From Paludibacteraceae bacterium (lineage in GTDB: Bacteria; Bacteroidota; Bacteroidia; Bacteroidales; Paludibacteraceae): 64,000 nt of DNA. The position numbers and the translations under genes are program-made. Below are positions 19,869 to 29,070 of this stretch, one piece after another. The notes under the pieces were generated by a model. It was given only the letters and a program-made list of their open reading frames with translations, made no database searches and had not been told where the DNA came from. How positions within the stretch are numbered: the first letter of the stretch is position 1; each line of letters opens with the position of its first letter. The DNA is taken from positions 1-64,000 of the forward strand of contig JAKSKU010000001.1 of assembly GCA_024401565.1 (NCBI GenBank). Reading direction: 5' to 3'.

Positions 19869-20165
19869 TTAATTTCTATTTTTTTCCTTTGCCTTCTGAA
19901 TTGAGCGAATCATTGAGTCCATAGCATTGTCAAATGCCTCCTCAAAAGTATCTGCTGTCTTTGTCACAACCAATTCATTATTAGGCATCAACACCTTCAA
20001 CAAAACTTCCTTATTGTTGGCAACCTCTGGCTTAACCACCTTCATTGCGATATCTACATTTGTGATTTCATCAGAATACTGCTCCAACTTTACTACCTTC
20101 TTCTGTACGAATGACTCCAACTCTGCCTTTGCATCGAAGTGGATTGTCTGAAAATTAACGTTCAT
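19869..20165 (-). CDS. hpf: ribosome hibernation-promoting factor, short HPF/RaiA type
   Basis: A 98-residue protein that binds the decoding region of idle 30S subunits. It has the family's beta-alpha-beta fold: MNVNFQTIHFDAKAELESFV opening, KVVKPEVANNKEVLLKVLMP strand region, TADTFEEAFDNAMDSMIRSI helix. It lacks the C-terminal extension of long HPF. It follows xerC by one base and forms an operon with xerC and rpsU. Confidence 0.93.
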   Translation of the reverse strand: MNVNFQTIHFDAKAELESFVQKKVVKLEQYSDEITNVDIAMKVVKPEVANNKEVLLKVLMPNNELVVTKTADTFEEAFDNAMDSMIRSIQKAKEKNRN

Positions 20166-20166
20166 A

Positions 20167-21066
20167 TCATTTTTCTTTTTGTGCTCTTGGATGAGCTAGT
20201 TTATAAATCTTTTTCATCTGCTCAAAGGTCGTATGCGTATAGACCTGTGTCGCTGCCAGATTTGAATGGCCCAAAAGTTCTTTTACCGATTCTATCTCCG
20301 CTCCGTTATTGAGCATCACAGTCGCAAATGTGTGTCTTAATACGTGCGGACTTCTTTTCGCTATCGTGCTTACTTCAGAAATCCTTTTATGTATGATCGA
20401 ATAAACCTTTCGAGGCTTCAAAGCCTCTCCTTTACCCGATACAAATAGATTCTTTTCTGCTCCGCCCTCAAAAGTCTCTTGTTTTAGCTTCAAATACTGT
20501 TTAGCCAAATCAATGTACTTTTCTCCAAGCGGAATCGCCCTCTGCTTGTTACGCTTTCCAAGTATCGTGACGACCTTTCTGGCAAAGTCGAAATCGGTTT
20601 CTTTTACGTTTATCAACTCTGACAAACGCAAACCTAATGAATAAAACGTTTCAATCATCAAAAAATCGCGAAAATTTTCATACACTGAAAAATTTATGTC
20701 ATTTGCAAGTATTTTTTCGACTTCATTTATTTTTAAAAACATAGGAAGACGCTTTTCTTGCTTCAAAGCGCGTATGGAAATCATCGGAGATTTTAAGCCA
20801 GGCGTTGTCCTTTTGCAAAATTTGAAGAAGGATCTCAAGGTAGAAATCTTACGGTTTACACTCGTCGCTTTCTCATTCTGACGCAACTCATATATCCAAC
20901 TTCTTATGTGTTTGTGCGTGACTTCTGTTATATCTAGGTTGCCGTAGGTCTCAAGCAAAAAGGCAGAAAACTGGTTAAGGTCGTTCTCATAAGCAATAAA
21001 GGTATGAGAAGAATAATTCTTCTCATACCTTATATATTGTTTGAAGTTTTCAATCAATCTGTCCAC
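20167..21066 (-). CDS. xerC: tyrosine recombinase, XerC/XerD family
   Basis: Chromosome-dimer resolvase type, 299 residues. The N-terminal SAM-like DNA-binding domain ([23 protein letters not shown]) is followed by the catalytic domain with Arg in GLRLSEL, the HVLRHTFAT box (HxxR), [15 protein letters not shown] (His and nucleophile Tyr). It is embedded between rpsU and hpf, the usual Bacteroidales arrangement, so it is a housekeeping Xer protein and not an integrase of a mobile element. XerC versus XerD cannot be settled from one copy. Confidence 0.92.
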   Translation of the reverse strand: MDRLIENFKQYIRYEKNYSSHTFIAYENDLNQFSAFLLETYGNLDITEVTHKHIRSWIYELRQNEKATSVNRKISTLRSFFKFCKRTTPGLKSPMISIRALKQEKRLPMFLKINEVEKILANDINFSVYENFRDFLMIETFYSLGLRLSELINVKETDFDFARKVVTILGKRNKQRAIPLGEKYIDLAKQYLKLKQETFEGGAEKNLFVSGKGEALKPRKVYSIIHKRISEVSTIAKRSPHVLRHTFATVMLNNGAEIESVKELLGHSNLAATQVYTHTTFEQMKKIYKLAHPRAQKEK

Positions 21067-21072
21067 GAAAGA

Positions 21073-21264
21073 TTAATCTTCGTTTCCATACTGTGCCTGT
21101 ACGTAGATTGCGTGAATCTTCTGCTGACGCTTTAGCACTGATGGCTTTGTAAACTGCTGGCGGTTTCTCAACTCTTTAACAACACCAGTTTTCTCAAACT
21201 TTCTCTTAAACTTCTTCAAGGCTTTTTCGATGTTCTCGCCTTCCTTGATTTGAACAATGATCAT
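21073..21264 (-). CDS. rpsU: 30S ribosomal protein S21
   Basis: A 63-residue basic protein, MIIVQIKEGENIEKALKKFK followed by VVKELRNRQQFTKPS, typical of S21 in this phylum. It is the first gene of the rpsU-xerC-hpf unit, with a -7 box TAAATTTG on the minus strand about 33 bp upstream. Confidence 0.96.
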   Translation of the reverse strand: MIIVQIKEGENIEKALKKFKRKFEKTGVVKELRNRQQFTKPSVLKRQQKIHAIYVQAQYGNED

Positions 21265-21296
21265 AATTTTTAAATGTTACGTTTTTATTTTGCCCG

Positions 21297-21304
21297 CAAA
21301 TTTA
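21297..21304 (-). promoter_or_regulatory. -7 box upstream of rpsU
   Basis: The minus strand reads TAAATTTG (21304-21297), matching TAnnTTTG. No clear TTTG at the -33 position, so support is partial. Confidence 0.4.
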
Positions 21305-21374
21305 ATCATTTTTTCTTTCATTACCTTATTTATATGAAAAAAATGCGGATTTTTAATGATTTAAACTTTTCTTT

Positions 21375-22142
21375 TTAAGCTGACATGACATCAAATCCTT
21401 TTTTTCTCAAAGGATCCGCTATCTTTTCCAGTTCTTCGTGACTTACCTTTTCCAACTCTTTGTATGGTGTCTCACGATCTATTGAATAAATCATTATCTG
21501 CTTTGGCGACATTCTTTCAACTGCCTCATACCAAGCGTTCACTTCCTCCTCTGTAGTGTTGTCGATCACATTTCCTTCTACAGTTCCGCGAAGAAACATT
21601 GTCTGAAGGATGAATTCTCCATTGAATTGAGACATCTGCTCAATCACTGTGTTCACATCATAATGCGAATCTACAGGCACATCTATCAGTTTTGCAGTGG
21701 AATTGATGGCAGAATCGATCTTTAGTATATTATTGTCGACTTTCTTCAATGCTCTTACCACAGACTCATTCGACAATCTTGTGGCATTTGTCAAAACTGA
21801 AATCTTTGAATTCGGATGAAACTGATCTCGCAATCGTATCGTCAAATCTATCACTTTCTCAAAATGAGGATAGAGTGTAGGCTCTCCATTTCCTGCAAAA
21901 GTTATAACATCAAGCTGTTTTCCTTCTGCGTTCAAATTTCGCAAACAAGTAGTCATCTCCTCTTCCACTTTCTGGAAAGACGGGAATTTTGCAGTCACTC
22001 CTTTCTTTGTGAATCCACATTCACAGTAGACACACTCGAATGAGCATACTTTATTCTCTGTAGGCAAAAGGTTTATGCCTAACGATAACCCTAATCGTCT
22101 GCTTTGGACAGGGCCGTAGACGACACCATCAAAAGTCATCAT
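21375..22142 (-). CDS. radical SAM protein
   Basis: A 255-residue protein with the cluster-binding motif CSFECVYC (CX3CX2C) at about residues 33-40, preceded by GPVQSRRLGLSLGINLLP, a signature of a widespread radical SAM subfamily often labelled as Fe-S oxidoreductase. The GNGEPTL motif (residues about 87-93) binds SAM. The reaction is unknown. It starts 3 bp after the LTA-synthase-like gene and closes the murF operon; I see no obvious functional link to the cell wall. Confidence 0.88.
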   Translation of the reverse strand: MMTFDGVVYGPVQSRRLGLSLGINLLPTENKVCSFECVYCECGFTKKGVTAKFPSFQKVEEEMTTCLRNLNAEGKQLDVITFAGNGEPTLYPHFEKVIDLTIRLRDQFHPNSKISVLTNATRLSNESVVRALKKVDNNILKIDSAINSTAKLIDVPVDSHYDVNTVIEQMSQFNGEFILQTMFLRGTVEGNVIDNTTEEEVNAWYEAVERMSPKQIMIYSIDRETPYKELEKVSHEELEKIADPLRKKGFDVMSA

Positions 22143-22145
22143 ATA

Positions 22146-23984
22146 TCACCTCCTTTCAAAATCTCTATAAACTGTTTGAATAAATGATTTACCTCTCTCT
22201 ATTAATTCCGCATTCGCCGACGTGATTTCTTTCTGAGAATCGTAGTCGTAAGATGCGAAACCTTCTTTCTCAATGATTCCAAAACCATTGTTGAATGCAA
22301 AAATAGCAAATTCTGGCGAATTATTGTCAAAAGCATCCTTACTAAACATAAAATCATCATGATTTATGCCTAATTGGCTAAGTAAAGTTGCCGACAAATC
22401 GATTTGTGAACAAATTTTATCCACGTCGACATGCTTCCTAACAGCACCTCCACCCCACACCATCGGAATGCGATAACGTAAGGAATCTGAGTTTGCCAAT
22501 CCTCCAACGAAAGCCGTAGAATGATCAGGCAAAATAATGATCAATGTATTATCCCAATACTTTGTTTCACGGAATCTTTCTAAGAATGAGCCAAGACAAC
22601 TATCTGAATACATCACTGAGTTCAAATACTTATCTTCATGATGCTTATATGGCACTTCAAATGGCTCATGGCTACTTGAAGATAAGACGGTGCAGAAGAA
22701 TCCATCTTCGAATTCTTCCTTCTCGAAATCATTAGCCACATAGTCAAACAAAACATGATCGTATGCTCCCCACTTTGACTGCTTCTGATCTTTGGTAAAA
22801 TTCGCGTCGCAAATGATTTTTTCATATCCAGACATCACCAAAAACGAGTTCATATTGGTGAAATTGATATCTCCACCGTAATAAAACGTATTCTTATAGC
22901 CTGCTTCCTTCAAGGCAGTCGGCAATTTCTTTACATTCTGGCTCTTGTTCGTCATCTTCATCAACGACGTTGTAGGCATACCTGGATAAGAGGCTAGTAT
23001 ACAAGCCAAGCCGCGATCTGTACGGAAGCTATTGGCATAACAGCGATTGAAAACAATTCCATTCTCAGCAAACTTGCAAAGATTTGGCATCGCATCTTCG
23101 CCACCTGTAAGTCTGCAGGCAGTTCCGCCAAAACTTTCCATAATAAAAAGAAGAATATTCGGTCTCTTCGTATTAAGAAGTGTATCCACGTAGACAGGAG
23201 ACAATTTCGACGGTGCCAGTTTTTCATCGTAGATTCGTTGTGCATCGTCGTCGGACATGGTATAATATTCCGAAAAATCATCAGTCTTTTGAAGTGAATA
23301 CATCAAATTCCAATTCAGATTAAGAGCAAGATGATTGAAATAGACATTATCGCTGAAATAAACTCTTCCAGGATTCATTGTCGACACTCCCACTCCTCCA
23401 CGGATTGCGAGCACCACCAAACCTACACAAAGCAATGTCGGAATCAGATTAAATCCAATTCCGTCGAACCTTGAAATCGATTCTTTCTTAGTAAGTTCAT
23501 TTACTTTTGCCAACAATCGTATAAATCCAAAGACTAATGCCGACGCAAGGATAACCAACGTCGACCCATAGATTAAATAATCCGATGTCGTTCCACTTGC
23601 AAGAGCTGCTGTGGGCGACTGCATATAGAAGAACGGCGTCGCATCCAAACGAAATCCCCAAGCAGGATAAAGTAGGATATCCAAAACGCAGAAAAAGGCT
23701 GTCATCAACGACAACACTATTCCTATAACTTTATATGTATTGAACTCTGCTTTTTTATTTTTCCAAAAAGAAAAAACAATAGCAGACACCAAAAACGGGA
23801 TCATAAAATATCCTGCAGCCGACAAATCCATAGAGAATCCGTGAACAAACGACTTAATCGGCTCGGTTATTCCGTCTCTGAATGTATTACTATAATTGAA
23901 TAAAGCAAACAAGATGCGCTCCAAGATGAAGCACATCATGAAATAAATATAGAAGAATGACAAATAAAAAAACTTACTTAGCAT
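22146..23984 (-). CDS. LTA synthase-like membrane sulfatase/phosphoglycerol transferase
   Basis: The 612-residue protein has about five N-terminal membrane spans (residues 1-195), then an extracytoplasmic sulfatase-fold domain. RPNILLFIMESFGG gives the metal-binding Glu, SFRTDRGLACILASYPG the putative Thr nucleophile region, and ILPDHS a later metal site. Gram-negative members transfer phosphoglycerol or phosphoethanolamine to envelope glycans, and that role is inferred here. Its 5' end overlaps the preceding 154-residue gene by 11 bp, so the two are translationally coupled in the murF operon. Confidence 0.87.
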   Translation of the reverse strand: MLSKFFYLSFFYIYFMMCFILERILFALFNYSNTFRDGITEPIKSFVHGFSMDLSAAGYFMIPFLVSAIVFSFWKNKKAEFNTYKVIGIVLSLMTAFFCVLDILLYPAWGFRLDATPFFYMQSPTAALASGTTSDYLIYGSTLVILASALVFGFIRLLAKVNELTKKESISRFDGIGFNLIPTLLCVGLVVLAIRGGVGVSTMNPGRVYFSDNVYFNHLALNLNWNLMYSLQKTDDFSEYYTMSDDDAQRIYDEKLAPSKLSPVYVDTLLNTKRPNILLFIMESFGGTACRLTGGEDAMPNLCKFAENGIVFNRCYANSFRTDRGLACILASYPGMPTTSLMKMTNKSQNVKKLPTALKEAGYKNTFYYGGDINFTNMNSFLVMSGYEKIICDANFTKDQKQSKWGAYDHVLFDYVANDFEKEEFEDGFFCTVLSSSSHEPFEVPYKHHEDKYLNSVMYSDSCLGSFLERFRETKYWDNTLIIILPDHSTAFVGGLANSDSLRYRIPMVWGGGAVRKHVDVDKICSQIDLSATLLSQLGINHDDFMFSKDAFDNNSPEFAIFAFNNGFGIIEKEGFASYDYDSQKEITSANAELIERGKSFIQTVYRDFERR

Positions 23985-24438
23985 TTTCTCTGTCTCTTAA
24001 ATCGCTTACAATAAGTAGTGCCTCTTCTTTAATATCTTCAGGCAATTCAATATTTCTCAGTTGTGTGCTGCGCAACCAACCCGCAACATCATACTCTTTA
24101 AGAGTCTCAAAGACATGACGAAGTTCAGCCAGTTCTCCCTCTGTATAATCTTTAGGGTCTCTACCGGCAAGAACATCAAGTTCCTCATCGTCATAATACT
24201 CCGCAGTGAGTTTTGTGTTGATAAGGTTCGTCTTTTCGCATACTTCATGCTGACCACAACATTCAGAATCTTCTTCCATCTGTTTTGCGGCCTCCTCTTC
24301 TGCCTTTTTTTCTTCTTCTGACAATTCAGATTTTCGTTCAGCTTCCTCAGCGTCTCTCTTCTTTTTTCGGACATTATAGAAGACAAGATAAGCAGCGCAA
24401 AAAGCCACAAAAACCAAAAACAATACAAATGTCTTCAT
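23974..24438 (-). CDS. small membrane-anchored protein of unknown function
   Basis: A 154-residue protein. One N-terminal membrane span (FVLFLVFVAFCAAYLVFY) is followed by a highly charged Lys/Glu stretch likely to form a coiled coil (about residues 25-58), a short Cys motif (ECCGQHEVCEK) and an acidic C-terminal domain. Similar small proteins follow murF in other Bacteroidales as I recall, sometimes mislabelled phospholipase; no function is established. It overlaps the murF stop by one base (TAATG) and the next gene by 11 bp, showing tight operon coupling. Confidence 0.75.
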   Translation of the reverse strand: MKTFVLFLVFVAFCAAYLVFYNVRKKKRDAEEAERKSELSEEEKKAEEEAAKQMEEDSECCGQHEVCEKTNLINTKLTAEYYDDEELDVLAGRDPKDYTEGELAELRHVFETLKEYDVAGWLRSTQLRNIELPEDIKEEALLIVSDLRDRENAK

Positions 24439-25721
24439 TATAGATATTCTACAACTTTAGTAAGTTTCATGCTGTTAGAGCCTTTAATCAAGGCAAGGCA
24501 TCCATTAAGTTTATGATCAGCCAATACGGATATCAATTCATCCACATTCTTATATGTAGACATTCCTTCCTTTGCAACTGTAGCAAAATTCTGGCCCACC
24601 AGCATCACTTTATTTATTCCAGACGCTGCAATCATATCCACAATCTTCTTGTGTTCTGATTCAGAATCAGCACCAAGTTCAAGCATATCACCCAACACAA
24701 GTGCTTTTTCAGAATCACTCTTCAATGAGAAAAAGTTATCTAGAGCCGCCTTCATGCTTGTAGGGTTAGCGTTATAAGCATCTACAATAAGTTTGTTTGA
24801 CGCTGTTGGAATAAACTGAGATCGGTTGTTAGACGGTTTATAATTTTCCAATGCCGACGCGATGTCACACATTTCAACGCCAAATTTCTGACCGACACAA
24901 GCGGCAGCCATGACATTTTCCAGATTATATGCCCCGATAAGGTTAGTCTGCGCCACAGTGCCATCTGAAAACTTTACCTTTAAAAATGGATCAGCCGACT
25001 CAACGGTAGCATTCACCGCAGAACCATCAACTCCATAAACAATACGATTCGCACCCTCCGATTTCGGATAGATATTCTGGTTGGCACCATTAACAAATAT
25101 CACTCCATTATTCTTTTTTAGATTGTCATACAACTCGCACTTTGTCTTTATAACACCTTCGAAAGAACCGAAGCCAAGAATGTGAGCGGTTCCGACATTA
25201 GTTATCAAACCAAAATCAGGCAACGCTATATCAGCTAAAGTTTTGATCTCACCCGGATGGTTAGCTCCCATCTCAACTATTGCATACTTGTGATGAGACT
25301 TAATTCGAAGTAGAGTCAAAGGGACACCGATATGGTTGTTTAGGTTTCCTTCTGTGTTGATGACATCATCACCATATTTAGCCTTCATAACAGCAGAGAC
25401 TAGCTCTTTAGTAGTTGTCTTACCATTGGTTCCAGTGATTGCGACAACTGTAGCATTCATCTGCTGACGATGATAAGAAGCAAGTTGCTGAAGTGCCACC
25501 AATGTGTCAGGGACAAAGAAAATCGTCTTGTTGTTGGCACGACACTCATCGCTTGTAAGAGCAAACTTACATCCCGACTCTATCGCCTTTTCAACGAAAA
25601 CATTACCATCGAAATTGTCTCCTTTCAAAGCGACAAACATAGAGTTTGTCTGACACTTTCTACTATCAGTAGACACTCCTTCACATTGGATGAAAAGTGA
25701 ATATATAGACTTGATATCCAT
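24438..25721 (-). CDS. murF: UDP-MurNAc-tripeptide--D-Ala-D-Ala ligase MurF
   Basis: Cytoplasmic ATP-dependent ligase adding D-Ala-D-Ala to the peptidoglycan precursor, 427 residues. The ATP-binding loop AITGTNGKTTTKEL lies at about residue 93, VEMGANHPGEI follows in the central domain, and the C-terminal domain carries LGDMLELG. The gene heads a four-gene unit with the small membrane protein, the LTA-synthase-like protein and the radical SAM protein. gldJ lies directly upstream, separated by a terminator-like hairpin, a pairing known from Flavobacterium. Confidence 0.96.
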   Translation of the reverse strand: MDIKSIYSLFIQCEGVSTDSRKCQTNSMFVALKGDNFDGNVFVEKAIESGCKFALTSDECRANNKTIFFVPDTLVALQQLASYHRQQMNATVVAITGTNGKTTTKELVSAVMKAKYGDDVINTEGNLNNHIGVPLTLLRIKSHHKYAIVEMGANHPGEIKTLADIALPDFGLITNVGTAHILGFGSFEGVIKTKCELYDNLKKNNGVIFVNGANQNIYPKSEGANRIVYGVDGSAVNATVESADPFLKVKFSDGTVAQTNLIGAYNLENVMAAACVGQKFGVEMCDIASALENYKPSNNRSQFIPTASNKLIVDAYNANPTSMKAALDNFFSLKSDSEKALVLGDMLELGADSESEHKKIVDMIAASGINKVMLVGQNFATVAKEGMSTYKNVDELISVLADHKLNGCLALIKGSNSMKLTKVVEYL

Positions 25722-25740
25722 TTTGTATTGTCAATTAACA

Positions 25741-25778
25741 AAAAACGAAGCCTCCAACAAGTTGAAAGCTCCGTTTTT
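25741..25778 (-). terminator. gldJ terminator
   Basis: Imperfect arms 25742-25758 (AAAACGAAGCCTCCAAC) and 25761-25777 (GTTGAAAGCTCCGTTTT), three mismatches, followed by T on the minus strand. It lies 21 bp after the gldJ stop. Confidence 0.65.
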
Positions 25779-25798
25779 ATATTTCATAAACTTATTGT

Positions 25799-27370
25799 TT
25801 ATCTGTTGTCATCCTCAGGACCTACCTTACTCATTGCACAACGGAATCCTAGGTCGCTGCGAGACTTAGTTTGATCAAGATAACGTCTCTGAGCTGGATT
25901 CAACCAGTAAGAACGGTCTTTCCAAGAACCACCCTTGTATACACGAGTAGTATTAGAGATGTTAGATGTCAACTTAGAAACTGCAGTTCCGAAATCTGGG
26001 TCATACAACTTCTTAGTAGCGATATCTGGATCAACTACTGCAACCCACTGATTTCTATCAAGAGCGCTCTGGCCATCACCATCCTTGTAGTTTCTTACAT
26101 CAAGACGAGCGTACTTGTCCAACTCTGTCTCCTTGTCAGCAGGGATAGCAAAGATAACACGACCAAGGCTATCGATCTGAGGAACTCTTGCTGAAGTACC
26201 GTCCTCAAGAGTTGTCTCCTGCATTACAGGGCTTACATACATATTACCACGGAATGGGTTGTACTCCTGCTCATCATCAGATGTCAAAACACGATATACA
26301 TCAAGTACCCACTCGTTTACATTACCTGCCATGTTGTATAGACCGAACTCATTTGGCCAGAATGCATCAACTGGAGCAGTGATAGTAGCGTGGTCATTCA
26401 AGTTACCACCAATACCCATGTAGTCACCACGACCTCTTACGAAGTTAGCGTACATCTGTCCACGATTCTTCTTGTTATCCTTACCTGGGTTACGCATCTG
26501 GTGTCCGTACCAAGGATAAATCTTCTTCTCCTCGTAGTTTTCCTCACCCTCTACAGAAAGAATACCATATGCTGCGTACTCCCACTCAGCCTCGGTTGGG
26601 AGACGATACTTAGGAAGAAGGATACCATCAGACATGTTAGTCTTTCTAGCGTTACCATATACATCCTTCAAACTCTTCTTTCCTTCAGTTGGCTTGAAAT
26701 CACTCTTCATCAAGTATTTGTCTGTGCTGAACACCTGATTCTGAGCAATATCATTAGCATCTGTATTTCCCTTCAATGCCTGGAAGTCTGGATACTGAAT
26801 TGTTCCTGCCTCAACCATTCTTCTCTCGTTTACACGATCCGAACGCCAAATACAGAAATCAGCAGCCTGCTCCCAAGACACACCAACAACTGGATAATAG
26901 TTGTATGACACGTGTGTGAAGTAGTACTCCAAATATGGCTCGTTGTAAGACAACTCCTCACGCCATACCAAAGTGTCAGGACGACATTTGTCAACCAACT
27001 CTGGTGTATTGTGGAATACGTTTGACATCCAATACAAATACTCACGCCAGTTTACATTGGCAATCTCATATTTGTCCATGTAGAACGAAGCTACAGTGAC
27101 ACGACGTGGAATATTATTCCAATCTCCCAATACATCTTCAATAACACGACCCATTGAGAAAGTACCACCCTGGATGAATGTCATACCAGTAGGTGTATCC
27201 TGTTCATAACCGATGGTTACCTGGTAACCGCCGTTCTCCTTGTCGTTGTACTTCCATCCAGTTACATTCGACTCCTGTGAATCTTTCAAGGACTTCTTAC
27301 CACATGAAGTGGTCAAAGCTCCTAAGATCATCAGCGCTGTGACCGGTGTAAAAAGCTTTAAGTGTTTCAT
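25799..27370 (-). CDS. gldJ: GldJ-type lipoprotein of the type IX secretion/gliding system
   Basis: A 523-residue outer-membrane lipoprotein: signal peptide with lipobox ending at Cys23 (GALTTSC), then a formylglycine-generating-enzyme (SUMF1) fold. It keeps features I associate with GldJ: VTGWKYNDKENGGYQV, MTFIQGGTFSMGRV, EDVLGDWNNIPRRV and the C-terminal GGSWKDRSYWLNPAQRRYL ... LGFRCAMS. GldJ is needed to stabilise the type IX secretion motor in gliding relatives; in non-gliding Bacteroidales it points to protein secretion. Neighbouring murF supports GldJ over the paralogue GldK. The finding fits the sorting-domain-like tails of the proteins at 204-4887. Confidence 0.88.
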   Translation of the reverse strand: MKHLKLFTPVTALMILGALTTSCGKKSLKDSQESNVTGWKYNDKENGGYQVTIGYEQDTPTGMTFIQGGTFSMGRVIEDVLGDWNNIPRRVTVASFYMDKYEIANVNWREYLYWMSNVFHNTPELVDKCRPDTLVWREELSYNEPYLEYYFTHVSYNYYPVVGVSWEQAADFCIWRSDRVNERRMVEAGTIQYPDFQALKGNTDANDIAQNQVFSTDKYLMKSDFKPTEGKKSLKDVYGNARKTNMSDGILLPKYRLPTEAEWEYAAYGILSVEGEENYEEKKIYPWYGHQMRNPGKDNKKNRGQMYANFVRGRGDYMGIGGNLNDHATITAPVDAFWPNEFGLYNMAGNVNEWVLDVYRVLTSDDEQEYNPFRGNMYVSPVMQETTLEDGTSARVPQIDSLGRVIFAIPADKETELDKYARLDVRNYKDGDGQSALDRNQWVAVVDPDIATKKLYDPDFGTAVSKLTSNISNTTRVYKGGSWKDRSYWLNPAQRRYLDQTKSRSDLGFRCAMSKVGPEDDNR

Positions 27371-27479
27371 AGTACCTTTCGAGTATAAGATAATTTACTA
27401 ATTTTATTTCAATTTAATTTTTCATACTTCTAGACTTACCTCTTCTTTCTATTTGGGTTCGCCCATATTGTATGGTTGG

Positions 27480-27509
27480 CAAAAATAGATAAACTTTATT
27501 TCTTGCAAA
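27480..27509 (-). promoter_or_regulatory. gldJ promoter
   Basis: On the minus strand TTTG (27509-27506), 18 bp and TATTTTTG (27487-27480). It lies about 110 bp upstream of gldJ, leaving a leader of roughly 100 nt; the rest of the 220-bp gap shows no other clear signal. Confidence 0.6.
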
Positions 27510-27590
27510 ACACTTTTTCGAATTTATTGCAAAAAAGTTGATAAATTAGGTTCAAAACCGCCATTTTTATGTTGGCAAACCACTTTTTTG

Positions 27591-29036
27591 CTATTTTTTA
27601 TTCTCTTTCTCTTTGCGTTTCACCAACTCCTCCTCCAAAATTTGGGCTAGAGATTCAGTACTTATCTTCTTTGCAACAATCTTTCTTTCTTTGTTAAGCA
27701 AGTATACGCCTGGTGTCACAGTCGCATCATAGAACTCCCAGAAATAAGACTCTCTGTTTGGATCCCATACATTGACCCAATCATGCAAGTTGTGCTTGTT
27801 CAAGAAGTCCACCCACTCTTTCTTGTCTGTCTGTGTGTAGCAGCAGAACACTTCAAATCCTTTGTCCTTATACTTCACATACACAGAGTCGTGCAATACT
27901 GGTGTGATCTTCTTACAGTGTCCGCAGCTTGGCTCAAAGAAATACACTAGGACAAATTCGTTCTTGCCATTTTCAGGACGCAAATCTCTCAACTGGATTC
28001 TTGATGAGTCCTGACGCAACATCTTCAAGTTCTTTGCCTGCATGCCGATCATGTTGTAGCACACTTTCTTGCACTCTGCCTTCAAGTCTTCTATCCATGA
28101 CGAATCTGCCCATGGCGCCTGACCTGCCAAATAGTATTTCTCAGCGATCTGGAACCACATCTTATCCATACCCATCATATTGCTTTTCAATCCGTAGTTC
28201 ATCATCTTGCTAAGCATTGTCTGGTATGTCTCATCATTACCTCGGCTCTTCTCGATCAAAACGTCAGCAGCAGCAAACAATGAATCTGGGACTGGGATCA
28301 ATCTTGTCATGTAATTATCCACCTTGCCAGGGAAATAAGGTGTTCTCAAGAATCGAGGATCCGACAAATTGATATTATCGAAGAAATGATTTTTTGTATA
28401 CTGATATCTCGCCATCGGTCTTGCTGTGTCTGGCAACTCTGCAAAATCCGGTATCTCAACAGATATTGTTCCTTTTACAAATTCAGAATAGAATGTTCCT
28501 TTGTTTGTCTCAATTTCTTTTTGCTGGAACGACTCTACCTCGTCGGAAAGTTTCTTCAACTTTGCTTCGAACGCAACCGAGTCAATCTTTCCTGCTTTTT
28601 TGTTTTCAACCAAATCATGACGTTCTTTGTTCTTGTCGGACATAAACTTTACTAGTTTCGAGAACATGATCGACTCTGCACCCGCACTTACAACAGGCAT
28701 CAAATCTGTTGTGTCTCCCTTCAATTTTATGTTCTGGTCTTTACCAACCATCAAATCAAAGAACTTGTCCTGCTTGAAGTAGACGATATACATACCTTCG
28801 TCCAACTTCTTATCTCCACGGAACACCGCAGTTCCCTTTCCGTCAAACTTCGCAGTATCCTTGGAATAAGTCTTTCCGTTATAATAGAATGCCAAAAACA
28901 CATTGGATGTATCTTTGATATCAGACATCTTAACCTCAATACGATAGCCTTTGTCATTCGACGCTGGAGCCACCTTTGCCGCAAATGACGTCATAACGCA
29001 AATGATCGCCAATAGGGATAAAAAATATCTTTTCAT
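27591..29036 (-). CDS. periplasmic TlpA-like thioredoxin with DUF4369/DUF5106 regions
   Basis: The 481-residue protein has a signal peptide (residues 1-19, ending SFAA). An N-terminal beta-rich region (residues 30-120) resembles DUF4369, a helical middle region resembles DUF5106, and a C-terminal thioredoxin fold carries the CXXC site in FFEPSCGHCKK. It is a probable thiol-disulfide reductase or disulfide-responsive protein of the periplasm; Bacteroidales carry many paralogues. A -7 box is at 29063-29070, so it is probably monocistronic. Confidence 0.85.
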   Translation of the reverse strand: MKRYFLSLLAIICVMTSFAAKVAPASNDKGYRIEVKMSDIKDTSNVFLAFYYNGKTYSKDTAKFDGKGTAVFRGDKKLDEGMYIVYFKQDKFFDLMVGKDQNIKLKGDTTDLMPVVSAGAESIMFSKLVKFMSDKNKERHDLVENKKAGKIDSVAFEAKLKKLSDEVESFQQKEIETNKGTFYSEFVKGTISVEIPDFAELPDTARPMARYQYTKNHFFDNINLSDPRFLRTPYFPGKVDNYMTRLIPVPDSLFAAADVLIEKSRGNDETYQTMLSKMMNYGLKSNMMGMDKMWFQIAEKYYLAGQAPWADSSWIEDLKAECKKVCYNMIGMQAKNLKMLRQDSSRIQLRDLRPENGKNEFVLVYFFEPSCGHCKKITPVLHDSVYVKYKDKGFEVFCCYTQTDKKEWVDFLNKHNLHDWVNVWDPNRESYFWEFYDATVTPGVYLLNKERKIVAKKISTESLAQILEEELVKRKEKENKK

Positions 29037-29062
29037 TTCCTGATTTACTTTTTAAATTTTGG

Positions 29063-29070
29063 CAAATGTA
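29063..29070 (-). promoter_or_regulatory. -7 box upstream of the TlpA-like gene
   Basis: The minus strand reads TACATTTG (29070-29063), 27 bp before the start codon and right after the upstream gene's stop. No good -33 TTTG is evident. Confidence 0.4.

Noticed and set aside
20167..21066. Tyrosine recombinase as sign of an integrated element
   Set aside because: It sits in a housekeeping rpsU-hpf operon with no attachment repeats, so it is a Xer protein.
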